NCBI GenBank assembly: GCA_017893485.1 | Contig: CM030366.1 | Location: 48,048,283-48,112,282 of the forward strand | From: Hemerocallis citrina | Taxonomy: Eukaryota; Streptophyta; Magnoliopsida; Asparagales; Asphodelaceae | Direction: 5' to 3' | DNA: 64,000 nucleotides | Made by a program: the position numbers and the translations under genes | The notes under the pieces: model-generated | What the model was told of the DNA's origin: nothing | The model's input: the letters and a program-made list of their open reading frames with translations, nothing else | The model's database searches: none | Part shown: positions 48,026-59,267 of the stretch, piece by piece | Numbering within the stretch: position 1 is the stretch's first letter | Layout of the letters: each line of letters begins with the position of its first letter

Positions 48026-50878
48026 TGGATTCGTAAGGCTTAACTAACACACAAATACACTCCTATACACATTTTCCCTTAGATATGTATAATTGTTTTG
48101 AAGATTTTTTTTATGAATTTTGATGGGTTTGGCAAATATGAGGATTGAGATGATGGAATTGCTTGTGTTTAAACTTGACAATCACACTTAACAAAATTTT
48201 GAGAGGAAATCAAGTTTTAAAGTAGAAATTTTCAATGTGCAGGTTGAGTTGTCTTTGTTTTCAAAAACTGATATATGAGTTAAGTTTATAGAATTGGTTT
48301 CTTTTGAAGCATTGAACTGGCTGAACTAAGTGTGAGTTGTCCATTGCATTCTGAATCTAATATATAAATATGTACTTATAGAATTGCCATGCTAAGAGCA
48401 AACACTGATGCTTAATTAACCTATGCATATTCATATATATTACTTGCTGTCCTTTTGAAGAATTTTGTGGAAATCTCTGTTTTGGAGATCCTGATAGGCC
48501 TTGGGGTATTTTAATAACTCCTATATGTTATACTAGGAATGGTTAATCACCTCAGGAAATTAGAATTTGATTTTTCAAAGCCTAATTGAGTGTCAGTCGA
48601 AAGCATGCACAGGTCCAACCTAGATATATGGCAGGTTACTATCCATACCTGAATGGGTACACATTATCTTTTTCTACTCTCACTGCTCTTTGTATTTTTC
48701 CATACTTATGTATTCTGTTACTTTCATTAACTCTATGTTTACTTCTACTCAATGAGCTGCTCGTTCTTACTTGTTATTTTTTTCATATCTTTCGACTACT
48801 CATTCTTCATTATATTGTATTTCTTTCAACATTTCTTTATAAGTCTTGCTAGTTTCTTTATGTTTTCTCTACTTTTCTGTATTCTTCTGCTTCAATCATA
48901 ATCCCTTTTTTTTATTACGTTCTAGTAATGTTTTTTGCTTCTCTTAATGAACCTTGTTATTCTTGCATACTTTATTAGCTAACTCATAGTCACTATATAG
49001 CATCAGCTTTTTATTCTGTTGCTCTTCTCTAATTCATCATATATATAGATTATTCACATTAGAGTAAGTATACCAATGCTTTTGATGTCCTAATATACCT
49101 TAACAACGACCAAGTAAACCAGGCCTATGTCTTCAAATAATTGATAACGTGTTAAGTTTTGTAGAGTATATGTTTTTCTCTTTTTTTAACTGCAGATACT
49201 ACACCTGCTACTTCCTGTGTATGTACACACATGATCAATAATCCATCTCTAAAAATCCCGTATGTCTGTAGTTGTAAGCGATGGGTTTTGGTAGTCTCTT
49301 TGTGTATGCATTGAATGCATTTTTACATTATACACTTACTGCATATGCTTTCATTTCTACACCTGCATATTCTTCCACTTCAAATCAGTAAAGAGGATTT
49401 CTATAGATATATCATATATATACATATACATACTTCTATTCACTAAAGGATCTACTTTCTCTTATAATCTGCATATGCTTTACTTCTACATCACCAGCAT
49501 AGGCCTACTTCAATAAAAAGGGGATCTTCTATATATATATATACACTCATACACAAACAATACGAATGAATGAATCTTTTTCCTTACAGTGAGTAGGTTA
49601 ACAATGAAATAAATGAAGAGATTAAAATAAAAGACTTATTTTTGTATTGGTGGTTGAGTTGCGAGTCTCTAGGATTTGAGTGTGAGTCCTATGAACCGGC
49701 AGATGAGATTTTGTGGACTTTGACCAGTTGAGGTCATTGGGGGTTGTTTTGTGGAATTAAGTCCGGCAGGATGCACTAACTCTAGAGACGAAGATTTTTT
49801 GTGTTTTAATAATAATCAACTTAAGGACAGGCACTAGTGGAGATGTGATGGAACTTGTGAAACGTAAGTATATGCTCTTGGTTTGTTAGTCCAACTGATG
49901 TGTTCCAGGACTATTTGTTGTTCTGTTTCGAGAGGACATTTGTATGTTCACGTGTCGAGGATCTGCAGGCCTATTCACGGAGCATGTAGGGTGCATTCGC
50001 GTGTCGAGGGTCAGAGGGGCTTTTCACGGGATGTACCTGGTGTATCTGCACGTCGAGAGCCTTGCAAGCCTAGTCGTGAGGTGCACGGTTAGGAGGTGAT
50101 TCTCCGGTTGTTGAGCTATTCTTACATGATGCTTGCGCATCGAGGACTGTGATGCCTATTCGCGAAGTATTCTGGATCTTGTTTCCATCACCGTAGTAGG
50201 ATTAGTTGCATAACGAGGGATTAAAATGGAGAACGTTAAGGGCTTGCACCGGACCTATGTAGTATGAAATGCATAGAATCCGACAAGTATGTATTAGAGA
50301 GTCAGCATATAGCAATTGTGTTTTCTTGACTTGGTTTTATGCATGTTGTTTCCTGTTTTCCTACACTTGACACTTTGTCTAGATTCACTTGTTGTTTTCA
50401 TGCTCTACTATTTGCTATCTTATATTCCTTGATGTTTTCATGCTTTACTTATTATTATTTCTTATTTCATTTATTCTTGCTGTTAATACATATTGTTTAT
50501 GACTCTATGCTTCATGTTTTATTTATGTTGTTTTCTTTTGATGTCACTCACACCGTTATGGCTGACCCCTTTAGTTTTGGGGGTTAGGGTTCTCTCTATC
50601 CTCATGTTTTACAGGTAGGTGCCTATAGCTTGGGATTTGGATGCTTGTGCTAGAAAGATAATAGAGCTTTTGTAAATTGTAAAGAAAGTGTTGTAAAGGA
50701 AGAATTTGTAGCTCAAGGTGTTTTGTATTCTGCTGTGTTTTATAAACAAGTGATGTAATAAAAGTTGAAATAAAAATTATCTGTGTTTTTGGCTATGTTT
50801 ACTATTGCAATTGAATTTGATGTTAGGAATTATGCCACGTATTTTTGAGATATCATATTGGAAATTCAGGGCGCTACG
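46260..50878 (+). repeat. 3' LTR of element D
   Basis: 4619 bp, collinear with 39748-44246; ends GCGCTACG, where the final A has become G. Simple (TA)n at about 47973-48023. Confidence 0.93.
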
Positions 50879-50883
50879 GATTA

Positions 50884-51995
50884 ATCAGTAGCAGAACCAC
50901 AGTGATCTAGTGATGGCTGCTCTGGACGCTTCTCGGGGTCAGATTCCCGCTGTGCCTGTGCAGGCTGCTCTTCTGCCTCGTCCAGGTACAGTCTCAGAAT
51001 TCATGAGGCTGCATCCCGATCATTTTTCCGTTACTGAGATGCCTTTGGAGGCTGAACAATGGTTGATCTAGACTGAGCGCTTGCTGTTAGCGGCTTATGT
51101 TGCCGAGGCTGATTGGGTGGATGTGGTTTCCATCCAGTTGGTGGATCTGGCTCATATCTAGTGGATGGCCAAGTCCGAGCGACTTGAGAGGCACATTGCT
51201 TGGGCTACCTTCACTCGGAAACTCTTGGAGAAATTTTTTCCCAGTAGTACTCGAGTTGAAATGGAGCGGCAGTTCCTGGCCCTTAAACAGGTTAAGTCAT
51301 TATTCTATTTTGGAATTTGTTACATAATTGTTCAAACAATGTTGTAACATGAGACTTCTTGCAACAGGGTTCCAAGTCTGTAGATGAGTACGCCGCTGAA
51401 TTTACTAGACTTAGCTGCTTTGCTGCCATTATTGTGGCTACCGAAGAGGATAGGGCTCGTAAATTCACGAATAGGCTTGAGCAGGATATGAAGAGACATA
51501 TTGTCTCTCTCCGTTTGCGTACTTATGCTGAAGCTCTTGAGGTAGCTCGAGCTCAGGAGCAGGCTCGTGGTGGTTCGACTTCTTCTCAGTGGACTGTTCT
51601 CGCTGCTGTTGCTAGACCTTATGTTGGTCCTGTTCGGAGGCCTATGCATGCCCATCCTGTCAGGGCAGCTCCATATCCTTCTGCTGGTTTTCCGAGGGGG
51701 TGGTTTTTGCGACTTTTGCCAGATCTCTGGGCATGAATGTAAAATTGTTTCCGTGCCTCTCACCGATGCTTTAGGTGTGGTGATACTTATCAATACGTGT
51801 GGGATTGCCCGTAGCAGCTTGTGGCTCTTCCAGCCAGGGGTCCTGTCTAGCAGGCAGCTCCAGCTCGTGGTCCAGTTAGGGCACCGCTTCCTCCTCAATG
51901 ACAGATTGCCGGTCAGAGGGCCATTGTTCCGAGGAGTGGTCAGACTTTCAACTTGACTGCTGTGGATGCTGAGATAGCTGAAGGAGTTGTGGCAG
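50884..51995 (+). pseudogene. gag of element B (remaining part)
   Basis: Continues the frame begun at 39672. In-frame TAG at 50889, 51069 and 51159. Gag core around MRLHPDHFSVTEMPLEAEQW and MAKSERLERHIAWATFTRKL, FFPSSTRVEMERQFLALKQ, then the intron-like gap 51292-51368, then GSKSVDEYAAEFTRLSCF and a helical segment. A frameshift precedes two zinc-knuckle remnants (CDFCQISGHEC; CFRCGDTYQYVWDC with His replaced by Tyr). It ends with FNLTAVDAEIAEGVVA at the second intron-like gap. Confidence 0.82.
51292..51368 (+). other. candidate 77-bp intron inside gag of B
   Basis: AAACAG|GTTAAG … CTTGCAACAG|GGTTCC. AT-rich, GT-AG ends, phase 0. Its length is not a multiple of 3 and the Gag motif LKQ-GSKSVDEYAAEF continues exactly across it. 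Element D has no gap at the matching place. Confidence 0.5.
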
Positions 51996-52156
51996 GTATA
52001 TTTTGCTTTTGTTGTTTTGTTGCTTTGCTGTTCCTTTTGTTCCTTTCCTTGTTTTCTCCTGTTCTTGCTTTATTTCTTTCTGTTATCTTCTGCATTGTTG
52101 TTTTCCCTCACCCTTGATTGTCTTCTTTTCTTGCTTCTTGTCTTTTGATTCCTTAG
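51996..52156 (+). other. candidate GT-AG intron at the gag-protease junction of B
   Basis: 161 bp, GCAG|GTATAT … GATTCCTTAG|GTGTC, very T-rich. Phase 1 (split codon g|gt) and 14 residues upstream of the catalytic Asp at 52198-52200: the same phase and distance as in element D. Read through without splicing, it adds about 40 strongly hydrophobic residues to Gag before a TGA. Confidence 0.62.
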
Positions 52157-52551
52157 GTGTCGTCCTTGTTTGCTCTTTTCCCGCCCATATTCTCTTTGAT
52201 TCTAGGGCAACCCATTCTTTTGTCTCCTTTCGATTTGTGGCTCGCCATCAGTTGGATTGCAGCAACATGTCTGAGGCTTGGAACATTTTGACAGGTGGTG
52301 GTGTTGTCATTTGTTCCCGTGAGTGCAGGCAATGTCCCGTTGTTATTGGGGATGCAGATTTCAAAGCCAACCTGTTTATAATTGGGAATTCAGGATTCGA
52401 CGTCATTCTGGGTATGGATTGGTTGGGTGAAGCCCATGCCATCATTGATTGCCGTGCCAAGAAAGTTGTTTTCAGAATTCCCAATCGAGCAGAATTTGAG
52501 TTCCATGCCGGGGAGTCTTCCCTTGGCCGAGCAAAGACTACAGTGGTATAG
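52157..52551 (+). pseudogene. protease of element B
   Basis: Aspartic protease region: VLVCSFPAHILFDSRATHSF, then FIIGNSGFDVILGMDWLGEA. The active site reads DSR instead of DSG (G to A change), so it should be inactive. A TAG at 52549-52551 ends the frame. Confidence 0.85.
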
Positions 52552-53456
52552 GTGGATTGTGTGATGGAATTGCACTCAGGCTGTGAGGCTGCACCTCTAG
52601 TAGTTCGGGATTTCTTGGTTGTTTTTCCAGATGAGTTGCCAGGCTTACCCCCTAATAGGGATGTGGAGTTTGGTATTGATGTTCAGTCTGATACTGCACC
52701 GATATCGAAAAGTCCCTGGCACCGGTTGAGCTCGCAGAGCTTAAGGTGCAGATTCAGAAGTTGCTTGATTTGGGTTTCATCAAACCAAGTGTTTTGCCTT
52801 GGGGTGCTTCGGTTGTTTTTGTCAACAAGAAGAATGGTAGTCGTCGTCTGTGCATTGATTATCGGGAACTGAACAGTGTTACTGTGAAGAACCGGTATCC
52901 CTTGCCCAGGAACGATGATTTGTTTAACCAGTTGTGTGGGGTTGTTGTTTTCTCAAAGTTGCATCTTCGTTCGGGATATCACAAAGTCAAGGTGAAGGCT
53001 GCGGATATACAGAAAACTACATTCAGGACTAGGTATGGGCACTATGAGTATCTTGTGATGCCGTTCGGGGTCACTAATGCGCCAGCTATATTCATGAGTC
53101 TTATGAACCGGGTTTTCTCGCAGTTCTTGGATAGATTTGTGGTGGTCTTCATTGATGATATTTTGGTGTATTCTCAGAATCGTGAAGATCATGCTGAGCA
53201 TCTTAGAGTGGTTCTGCAGACTTTGAGAGAGAACCAGCTCTATGGGAAACTTAGCAAGTGCGACTTTTGGCTCGACAGGGTTTTTTTCTTGGGGCACATC
53301 ATTTCGGGCGATGGTGTTTCTGTAGATCCTTATAAGAATTTTGCTGTAAAGGATTGGCCTATTCCTAAGTCAGTTTCGAAGTGCGGAGTTTTCTTGGTCT
53401 CGCTGGCTATTATCGAAAATTCGTCCAAGATTTTTCGAAGATTGCAGGGCCGTTAA
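52552..53456 (+). pseudogene. reverse transcriptase of element B
   Basis: N-terminal FLVVFPDELPGLPPNRDVEF (52600-52670) in one frame; after a frameshift near 52725 the palm and fingers follow: [53 protein letters not shown] and catalytic [10 protein letters not shown] (53146-53175). The FIDD box is intact. A further frameshift near 53375 leads into RNase H. Confidence 0.9.
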
Positions 53457-53951
53457 CTAAACTGACAGGAAAGGATCAGAAGTTTTGTTGGTCTGATAAG
53501 TGCAATGAGGCTTTTGTTGAGTTGAAGAACAGATTGACGTCAGCGCCTGTGTTGACTATTCCAGATGGTTCAGGCGGTTGTAATTCACTGTGATGCTTCA
53601 GGTAAGGGTCTTGGAGCAGTTCTTATGCAGAAGGGACGAGTCGTTGCGTATGCATCGAGGCAGTTGGGGCCGCATGAAAAGAATTGTCCTACTCATGACT
53701 TGGAGTTAGCGGCAGTGATCTATGCTTTGAAGCTGTGGAGACATTATTTACTTGGGGACCGAGTGGAGATCTTTACAGACCACAAAAGTCTCAAGTATGT
53801 TTTCACCCAGAAGGAATTAAACATGAGGCAAAGGCGATGGTTGGAGCTTATGGCTGATTATGACATCAGTTTGCAATACCATCCCGGTAAAGTAAACTTG
53901 GTGCCAGATGCTTTAAGCAGAAGACCGGCAGTTATGTTCCTTACTCAGTAG
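53381..53951 (+). pseudogene. RNase H of element B
   Basis: [20 protein letters not shown] and [18 protein letters not shown] in one frame, then after a frameshift near 53570 [58 protein letters not shown] and PDALSRRPA. Ends at a TAG (53949-53951) after TQ. Confidence 0.9.
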
Positions 53952-55268
53952 AGTGATCTCATTGAGCAGATGCGGAGGTTGGATTTGGAGGTTTTGTTGC
54001 CGAGTTCTGGTCGGTGTTGTCTTGCGCTCCAGCTTCAGTCTTCTCTTGTTGATCAGATCAAAGAGGCTCAGGCTGGTGATGCGCAGTTACAGGGTTTTCG
54101 AGCTGAGGTTGAGTCTGGGTCCAAAACGAAAGTGGTTATTCATGCCGATGGTTCGCTTCGTTTTAGTTCCCGGTTGTGTGTCCCTAAGGGTAAAGTTCAT
54201 CAGAGGTTGCTTGAGGAAGCTCATCAGTCTTCGTATTCTATCCATCCTGGCGGTACTAAGATGTATCGAGATTTGAAGCTTTATTTCTGGTGGCATGGTA
54301 TGAAAAGGGTTGTGGCTAGGTTCGTTGCTCAGTGTTTGATCTGTCAGCAGGTTAAGGTAGAGCATCAGAGAACCGTTGGACTTCTTCAACTGCTTTCTAT
54401 TCCGGAGTGGAAGTGGGAACATATCACCGTGCATTTTGTAACCACTTTGCCGAGGATTCCTAAGGGTCACAATGCTGTTTGGGTGATTATCGACCGTTTG
54501 ACGAAGAGTGCTCACTTCATTCTTTTTCGTGTCAGTCAGTCTACTGAGAGCCTTGCTGAGCGGTACATGCAAGAGATTTTTAGGCTTCATGGGGTTCTAG
54601 TCGGTACTGTTTCTGACAGGGATACGAGATTCAGATCTCAGTTTTGGAAGAGTCTTCAGGCTAGTTTGGGGAGTAAGTTGAAGTACAGTACAACTTTTCA
54701 TTCCCAGACTGATGGACAGTCAGACCAGACTATTCAGATCCTTGAAGACATGTTGCGGTCCTGTATGTTGCAGTTCGGTGGATCTTGGGAGGACCATTTG
54801 CATCTCGTAGAGTTTTAGTACAATAATAGCTTTCAGGCCCGTCTTAAAGCTGCTCCGTTCGAGGCACTATATGGGCGTAAATGCAAATCACCAGTGTGCT
54901 GGGATGAAATTGGTGAGAGCAAGTTGTTGGGTCCGGAGTTGATCACCAGGACAGTTGATGCTGTGACTCAGATCAGAAAGCATCTTCAGGCAGCTCAGGA
55001 TAGGCAGAGGCAGTGGGCTGATGTCCATCGGAGGGCTTTGGAGTTTGTTGTTGGTGACCATGTTTTCCTTAAGGTATCTCCGTGGCACGGTGTCATTCGG
55101 TTTGGTGGTAGGGACAAGCTTAGCCCTAGGTTTATTAGACTGTTTAAGATTTTGGAGCGAGTAGGCAGAGTGGCCTATCGTTCGCTTTGCCGCCAGCTTT
55201 ATCAGGAGTGCACGATGTTTTCCATGGCTCACAACTCAGGAGATATATCCGTGATGAGAGTCACGTGA
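53952..55268 (+). pseudogene. integrase of element B
   Basis: Zinc-finger region HHHC-like around SIHPGGTKMYRDLKLYFWW and CLICQQVK; catalytic core 54400-54730. The first catalytic position reads VHF (54432-54434 His for Asp), the second Asp is kept (SDRDTRF, 54615-54617), and the Glu after DGQS is Asp (54723-54725), with the normal D35E spacing. Two of three catalytic residues are therefore replaced. A TAG at 54816-54818 interrupts LVEF; the C-terminal domain YGRKCKSPVCWDE … VVGDHVFLKVSPWHGVIRFG follows. Confidence 0.9.
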
Positions 55269-55468
55269 TCGACTACTCTGAGTTGACCGTGTGACCAGAT
55301 TTGACTTGTGAGATTCCGCCAGTTGCTATTGTGGATCGGCGGGAGAAAGTGCTTAAGAACAAGGTCATCAAGCTGTTTCGTGTTGCTTGGAATCCTCACT
55401 CGCCTAGTGAGTCAACTTGGGAGTTGGAGGAGGAGATTCAGCAGAAGTTTCCTCATTTGTTTGAGTAG
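55269..55468 (+). pseudogene. chromodomain at the end of the B integrase
   Basis: DYSELTV, a TGA at 55292-55294 (CGA to TGA plausible), then VAIVDRREKVLKNKVIKLFR, VAWNPHSPSESTWELEEEI and a stop at 55466-55468. The aromatic W-E pattern is that of Tekay/Del-type chromodomains, which direct integration to heterochromatin marks. Confidence 0.85.
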
Positions 55469-55570
55469 TGGCTGTTTTGTTTTGTTTTGCTTCGTTTTCT
55501 TTCTTTTCTTTTTCTCTCGGGGTTACCCTATGTATCTTCTTGTTGAATTTCGAGGACGAAATTCTTTTTG

Positions 55571-55585
55571 TTAGGTGGGTAGGAT
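55571..55585 (+). other. polypurine-rich tract of element B
   Basis: TTAGGTGGGTAGGAT directly before the 3' LTR, after the TTTCGAGGACGAAATTC motif common in this lineage. Confidence 0.7.
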
Positions 55586-58500
55586 TGTAACCCATGTTCT
55601 TCGTTTTTCGTATTCTTGGTATATTTTTCTTCTTTCTTGAGTATTTATACTCTTCTTATATTTTGGACTGTATATTGGAGTTGTTTTCAATATATATTCA
55701 TCTTGTTCATTTTTGATCTTCTTGTGATTGATTTTTCTGTCCCTTAATTTGTTCTTGATCGTTATTATTGTTTTCGCACTTTATTTGGTTCTTGTTCTCT
55801 TATTTTGTTCTTGGGTGCTCGTGGTGTTTTGGTTGCTAATCCCATTACTATTCATATTGTTTTTGATCCCTAATTAACTACCAAAGCCAAATTAGCATAC
55901 AAATCCTTTTTATTTTTAAATCCTATACAACTCCTAATTGGACCTACTCCTATTCAAACTCCTATTGAACCCAATACCTAATACCCACAACCCTATATCA
56001 CTAACCCTAAAATCCAAAACCATATATAAACTAAGCCCTCACCTCTCCCCTACAAAAACCCTAACCCCCGATCCCCTCCTTCCCCGATGCACCGTTAACC
56101 CCGATTAACACCCCAAACCCATCCCGACTGCACCTCCCCTCTTCCGACACCCTAGTCGCCATTACCCTATCACCCCGAGCATCCCCATCGTCCATCTCTC
56201 CCGCTCCTCCCCATCCTTCGACGTTGCCAGCAGGAGCAGCAGCAGCGTCAGCACTTGGCCACGCCGCCGTCGCCGTGCCCACTCCTGACTGCTCTCTCTC
56301 CCTCTCTCTTGGTTTTACTCGTGCACGGAGTTGCACGTGGATTGCTTGGTTTATGGTTTTTGTTCGTGGGTTTTGTTCGTTGCCGGGATCCGTTTTCGTC
56401 GGTTAAGGCAAGTAACTTGTGCTCAATTCCTTTGTATGATGTCATAAATTCCGCTTGTAGTGTAGTTGGGTTCTAGAGGCAATTCGTGTGTGATGTATTT
56501 TGATGAGTATTGACTCTATAGTGCAATTTGACCATTGTTGTCTCACGACACAAATTTGACACAAAACAACTCAGGTTTTGACCGTTCTTGATGTGATTAT
56601 ATTCATGAGATGATTATGAGAATTTGTGTGTTTGTTTGGATCCATGTGATATACTTGTTGTGGACATGCTATATATCCTATTTCATGTTGTCTGGACACT
56701 TAGTAGACTCTATAACATGTTTGGTTGTGTTTGGAACGAGTTTCGTATGTTGTATGTTGATTTGTCGTTAAAAAGAAAATCTGTATTTTGTCAGTGATCT
56801 GTTTTGATTGGTATTTTAGACCATATTAAGGTCAGAATCTTAACTTCAGTATTAAACATGATTTTTAGAGAAATCTATCTTCTTTCTAAATTTTCTGACC
56901 TTGATCGATTTCATTTTCGTTTGTGTGAGATATGGTTGTTTTACTACAGAGGTGTATTTTATTTCCAGATTTCGTTTCTTGTTGATTTCGATGACTAAAC
57001 TATTTTGATACTAGTGCTAAGCATATTATTTTGATCTGAAATTTTGCACAGTGTTTCTATACCTATTTAGGGATTACCCAGAATTTTGGTGGATTTTATT
57101 GATGAGTTTTATAAACCGTTTCATGCTTGTATATAAAAACTATACTTGCTGGATTTTGCTCGCTTTTCTGAAAAGATTTGTATTTTCACCCTAATTCCTT
57201 TTCCTATATGAAAAATATTTATGATATATGAAAGTTAGCTTATTTTGTCTATTTTCATCTCCCTTTGGCGGATTTGGATTTCGTTTCACAGTTTGAGAGA
57301 TATTACAGTTTTTGTACAGCAGTGTTGGGAATTCTAGATTTGCTAAACTATCATTTCTTGATGTTTTCTTATTTTTGTTGGCTAAACTAATCCCATTGAA
57401 AAATTATGAAAATTTATATTCTGATACTAGACAAATAGGGGAATACCCCAGATTTTTTCTGGATTTATTTGAGGTGTTTTGATGCTGTTTAAGTGATTGT
57501 GAATTTGATTTACTGATTTCTGGTTGAACGCATTTTCTGGTTTCAAATTAGTTTTGAGTTATGTTTTTCTAAAACACTATATGACTTATATGGATTCGTT
57601 GGATTCGGTTGGAATTCTATTTTCCAAATTCTCTCACGGATCTAGGTTTTGATATTTGTGGTAGCGAGAATCACTGTTTTCGTACTGTACAGTCGTGCTA
57701 TCCTGAATTAGGAAATACCATATTTTGTTCTGTTATGTGACTATCTTACCATCTGTACATGCTTATCTGTTATTCTGAACTTGTGGTTCGTTATATCATG
57801 CTAGATTTACCCTGTTTCATGCACAGACAAATCTGTCTGATAATAATTATAAAATGATCAAGCCGGGGTTTATAGGAAAGATCTAGTAGTGGGAAAGCAT
57901 AGAAATGTGTACTTAGAAGGGGGCCCGTGTTTCCCATATAATTATCTATTATCTGTTATTCTGTACCCTGTCTATATTACTTCCTATAGGAAGGTGTGGG
58001 GAAGAAGAGAACCACTACGTTCTATCTGTTTTTCTGAATCTGTTATCTGATATCTGTCTGTCTGAACTCTGAGTACATGACCCTATATGATCCCCTACGA
58101 AATCTACAAACGCAGCTGTTTTGTATGTAGCAACCATGTGATAAAATGATGGCACATGAAGTACTACCTAGTTAGTAATTAATACAAGACTTATAATAAT
58201 CTGAATCTGTATCTGTATCTGATATCTGAATCTGTTATCTGATTTTCTGATCATCTGAGTATCTGTTGTCTGTCTGACACTATCACTTGACACCATTATT
58301 TAATACTATCTGTATATCTGTCTGCATGCTATTTGACTTTTGACACTTGACACATGTTAGTGTACCATGCTAGTCGATTCTGCTATACCATGCTATATCT
58401 GTTCTGCTATTATTTAGATTTGTTAGTTTTTCATGTACTTGTATCTTGCATTACAAGCAGCCCGTAACTTGCATTGACGGGTACTTATTTTCTTTTTCTT

Positions 58501-58914
58501 TCTCCTGTAATTTATTGATTGTAGATCAGGATGGTCGTTTGCCTAATGGTATTGCAGAAATGAAATATTAGTGTTGGACTTCTTTTGCTATTATTATTAT
58601 TATCTGTTGCTTTTGAACGATGTATTTGAGTACTTGGATTTTATTTGTATTTGGGCAATGTGACCCAGGATATTAACTGTTTGGATCTGTTTATTTAAGA
58701 CTATTATATTATTGGTTTTCAATTAATTTCTGTTGGCACTTTGTTTTGTTTTGGGATATATATGTCTGTATGAGGATGATTCTTTTGGCTTCCGACTCTG
58801 ATTATTCTGAGATTTGTTATAAGATTCTGAATAGCTTATGGATGATGCAAATCATTCGCTGGGTTGAATAGCGTATCCGTATTCCGTATTCTTTTTGGGA
58901 AGCGAGGCGTGACA
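55586..58914 (+). repeat. 3' LTR of element B
   Basis: 3329 bp, collinear with the 5' LTR; TATATAAA at 56023-56030; ends GAGGCGTGACA. Confidence 0.93.
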
Positions 58915-59267
58915 ATTATGATTGCTTGTGTTTGTGAGGTTGGAAAGTATCATTATTACTATAGTTAACGTCAGTTGCATTTAACTGACGTGCCCACTTT
59001 TCATTTAGTTTTTTGCAGGTTTACAGTTATGGGTAAAGTTGAATTAAGAAAATGCTTGGAGTTTACTGAAAATTGTAATTTATCATGTTGTAAAGAATTG
59101 TAATTCAAAGTGTTTAAATTCCGCCGTGCTTTGTATAAGAGTTGATGTAATAAAAAGTTTTGATTTTCCCTGTATTTGGATGCTATGTTTATGATTACAA
59201 TTGAGGTTGATTCTGGAATTTGTGCCACATATTTCTAATTTATTTTTTGGAAATTCGTAGCGCTACA

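Larger units (their letters stand above)
39748..50878 (+). mobile_element. element D: long-LTR chromovirus derivative with gag only
   Basis: Perfect target duplication GATTA (39743-39747, 50879-50883). Two LTRs of 4499 and 4619 bp enclose only 2013 bp: primer site, gag, a protease start and two short pol remnants. More than 80 percent of the element is LTR. It matches the style of terminal-repeat-with-gag derivatives of Tekay/Del elements, which would depend on an autonomous partner for protease, RT and integrase. LTR copies differ by a few percent plus indels, so it is old but younger than B, into which it inserted. Confidence 0.93.
36131..58914 (+). mobile_element. chromovirus element B (Tekay/Del-like), interrupted by D
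   Basis: Complete insertion in LTR A with perfect target duplication ATTAT (36126-36130, 58915-58919). LTRs 36131-39487 and 55586-58914, tRNA-Met primer site 39498-39510, gag, protease, RT, RNase H, integrase and a C-terminal chromodomain, then a polypurine tract. Without D it is about 11.6 kb. LTRs differ by about 5 percent in the stretches I compared. Two candidate introns lie in gag-pol. It is inactive: stops, frameshifts, and changed protease and integrase catalytic residues. Confidence 0.93.
29597..59267 (+). mobile_element. 3' LTR of element A, split by insertions C and B(+D)
   Basis: Three pieces, 29597-31917, 35226-36130 and 58915-59267, join into one LTR of about 3.57 kb that matches 59-2359. 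It starts TGTAATGCCCC and ends GCGCTACA. The empty-site comparison is direct: the first copy reads through both insertion points (near 1107 and 2020). A has no recognised coding sequence of its own, so it looks like a large non-autonomous derivative. The outer target duplication cannot be checked because the 5' end lies outside the window. Confidence 0.88.
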
